In this document: one piece after another, positions 5,214 to 5,989 of the stretch
Layout: the number at the start of each line of letters is the position of its first letter
Position numbering within the stretch: the first letter of the stretch is position 1
NCBI GenBank assembly: GCA_900321525.1
Contig: ONWL01000168.1
Span: 1 to 5,989, forward strand
From: an uncultured Eubacteriales bacterium
Lineage (GTDB): Bacteria > Bacillota > Clostridia > Lachnospirales > Lachnospiraceae
DNA length: 5,989 bases
Direction: 5' to 3'
Notes under the pieces: generated by a model
What the model was told of the DNA's origin: nothing
Databases searched by the model: none
What the model saw: the letters and a program-made list of their open reading frames with translations, nothing else
Translations under genes and position numbers: made by a program

Positions 5214-5989
5214 ATGACATTTAATCAATTGGTATATGTAGTAGAAGTGTCGAAAACCAAATCTATCAATGCAACAGCACGGGCTTTGTATGTATCCCAG
5301 TCGTCAGTATCCACGTCGATCAAAGAATTAGAGGATGAACTGGGCATTCTGATTTTCAACCGAACCAACAGGGGAATCAGTACCACAAAAGAAGGGGAGA
5401 TGTTGATTCAGTCTGCCAATCATATTTTACAGCAGTGGAAGTCTCTGAAAGAACGATATACAGGAGAAGGAATGCACAAGCAACATTTTTCAGTGGTGAT
5501 GCATCATTCTACTTTTGCCACTCAAGCATATGCAAAGATTGTAAAGGAATTTGGTCTTGCTGGATATGAGTATTCTATTTATGAGACAAAAACCAAGGAA
5601 GTGTTGGAACAGGTAAACAATGGAAAAAGTGAATTAGGGATTTTATATATCAGTAATTATAACCAGGATTATTATGAAAAAGTATTACGGGAAATGAATC
5701 TGTGTTTTTGTCCCATTGCAGAGTATGAGGTGTGCGCATATATTGGAAAGTCTCATCCACTGGTAGGAAAGCAGGAAGTTACATTGGAGGAATTGGAACA
5801 GTACCCCTGTCTGATTTTTGATCAGGATGAGAATAGTAGTTTTTATTTTTATGAGGAGATGATCAGCACCTATCAATACAAAAATGTGATTCGTACCAGT
5901 GACCGGGCAACCACCATTGATCTGTTACAGGCATTAGACGGATATTCCATCGGAATCGGAACGGTGGGAGATGAAACATCGGTGAATGG
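5214..5989 (+). CDS. LysR-type transcriptional regulator, 3' end cut by the window edge
   Basis: The frame is open from ATG 5214 to the right edge, 258 codons plus two bases, with no stop. LysR regulators are usually about 290-310 residues, so some 30-50 residues are missing. The N-terminus has the LysR winged helix-turn-helix: MTFNQLVYVVEVSKTKSI, then TARALYVSQSSVSTSIKELE, then FNRTNRG and TTKEG. A linker helix follows (about 60-82), then the ligand-binding domain from about residue 92, with the recognisable LGILYIS (141-147) and YIGKSHPL (176-183) segments. AGGAAG (5202-5207) serves as the ribosome site. It lies just past the terminator on the same strand, so it probably controls the operon and senses a metabolite such as O-acetylserine or a sulfur compound, as CysB-type members do. 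The effector is inferred from context only. Confidence 0.9.
   Translation, partial: MTFNQLVYVVEVSKTKSINATARALYVSQSSVSTSIKELEDELGILIFNRTNRGISTTKEGEMLIQSANHILQQWKSLKERYTGEGMHKQHFSVVMHHSTFATQAYAKIVKEFGLAGYEYSIYETKTKEVLEQVNNGKSELGILYISNYNQDYYEKVLREMNLCFCPIAEYEVCAYIGKSHPLVGKQEVTLEELEQYPCLIFDQDENSSFYFYEEMISTYQYKNVIRTSDRATTIDLLQALDGYSIGIGTVGDETSVN

Overview
This window most likely comes from a member of the Bacillota, class Clostridia, possibly a gut Lachnospiraceae-type anaerobe. This is inferred from moderate to low GC, strong AGGAGG-type ribosome binding sites, tight same-strand packing, and an oxygen-sensitive nitrogenase-type enzyme. No marker gene fixes the taxon.

Layout, all on the + strand: a short AT-rich leader (1-60); a complete nitrogenase Fe protein homologue (NifH-like, 61-909); a complete but divergent PLP-dependent cysteine synthase (CysK-like, 988-1986); a complete catalytic-component alpha-type subunit (NifD-like, 1996-3459); a beta-type subunit (NifK-like, 3459-4660) broken by a frame change with an apparent loss of about 30 codons near 4107-4135; a NifX/NafY-type cofactor-binding protein with a Cys/Gly/His-rich insert (4708-5148); a terminator-like hairpin (5154-5192); and a LysR-type regulator (5214 onward) that runs off the right edge.

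The first five genes look like one operon. Gaps are short, nifD and nifK overlap as TAATG, and each intact gene has a good Shine-Dalgarno site. The enzyme appears to be a nitrogenase-like reductase rather than a nitrogen-fixing nitrogenase. The Fe protein is canonical. The D and K subunits keep the P-cluster-type cysteines, and D keeps the cysteine that binds the active-site cofactor. However, the positions matching Azotobacter alpha-Arg96, Gln191 and His195 are Tyr, Trp and Phe. A cysteine synthase inside the operon, and a LysR regulator next to it, point to sulfur. The best hypothesis is a reductase that releases sulfide or a thiol from an organic sulfur compound, as methylthio-alkane reductase does. 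CysK would then fix the released sulfur onto O-acetylserine, and the NifX-like protein would carry or insert the metallocluster. The substrate cannot be read from the sequence. The break in the K subunit means that in this exact sequence the system is either inactivated or misassembled.
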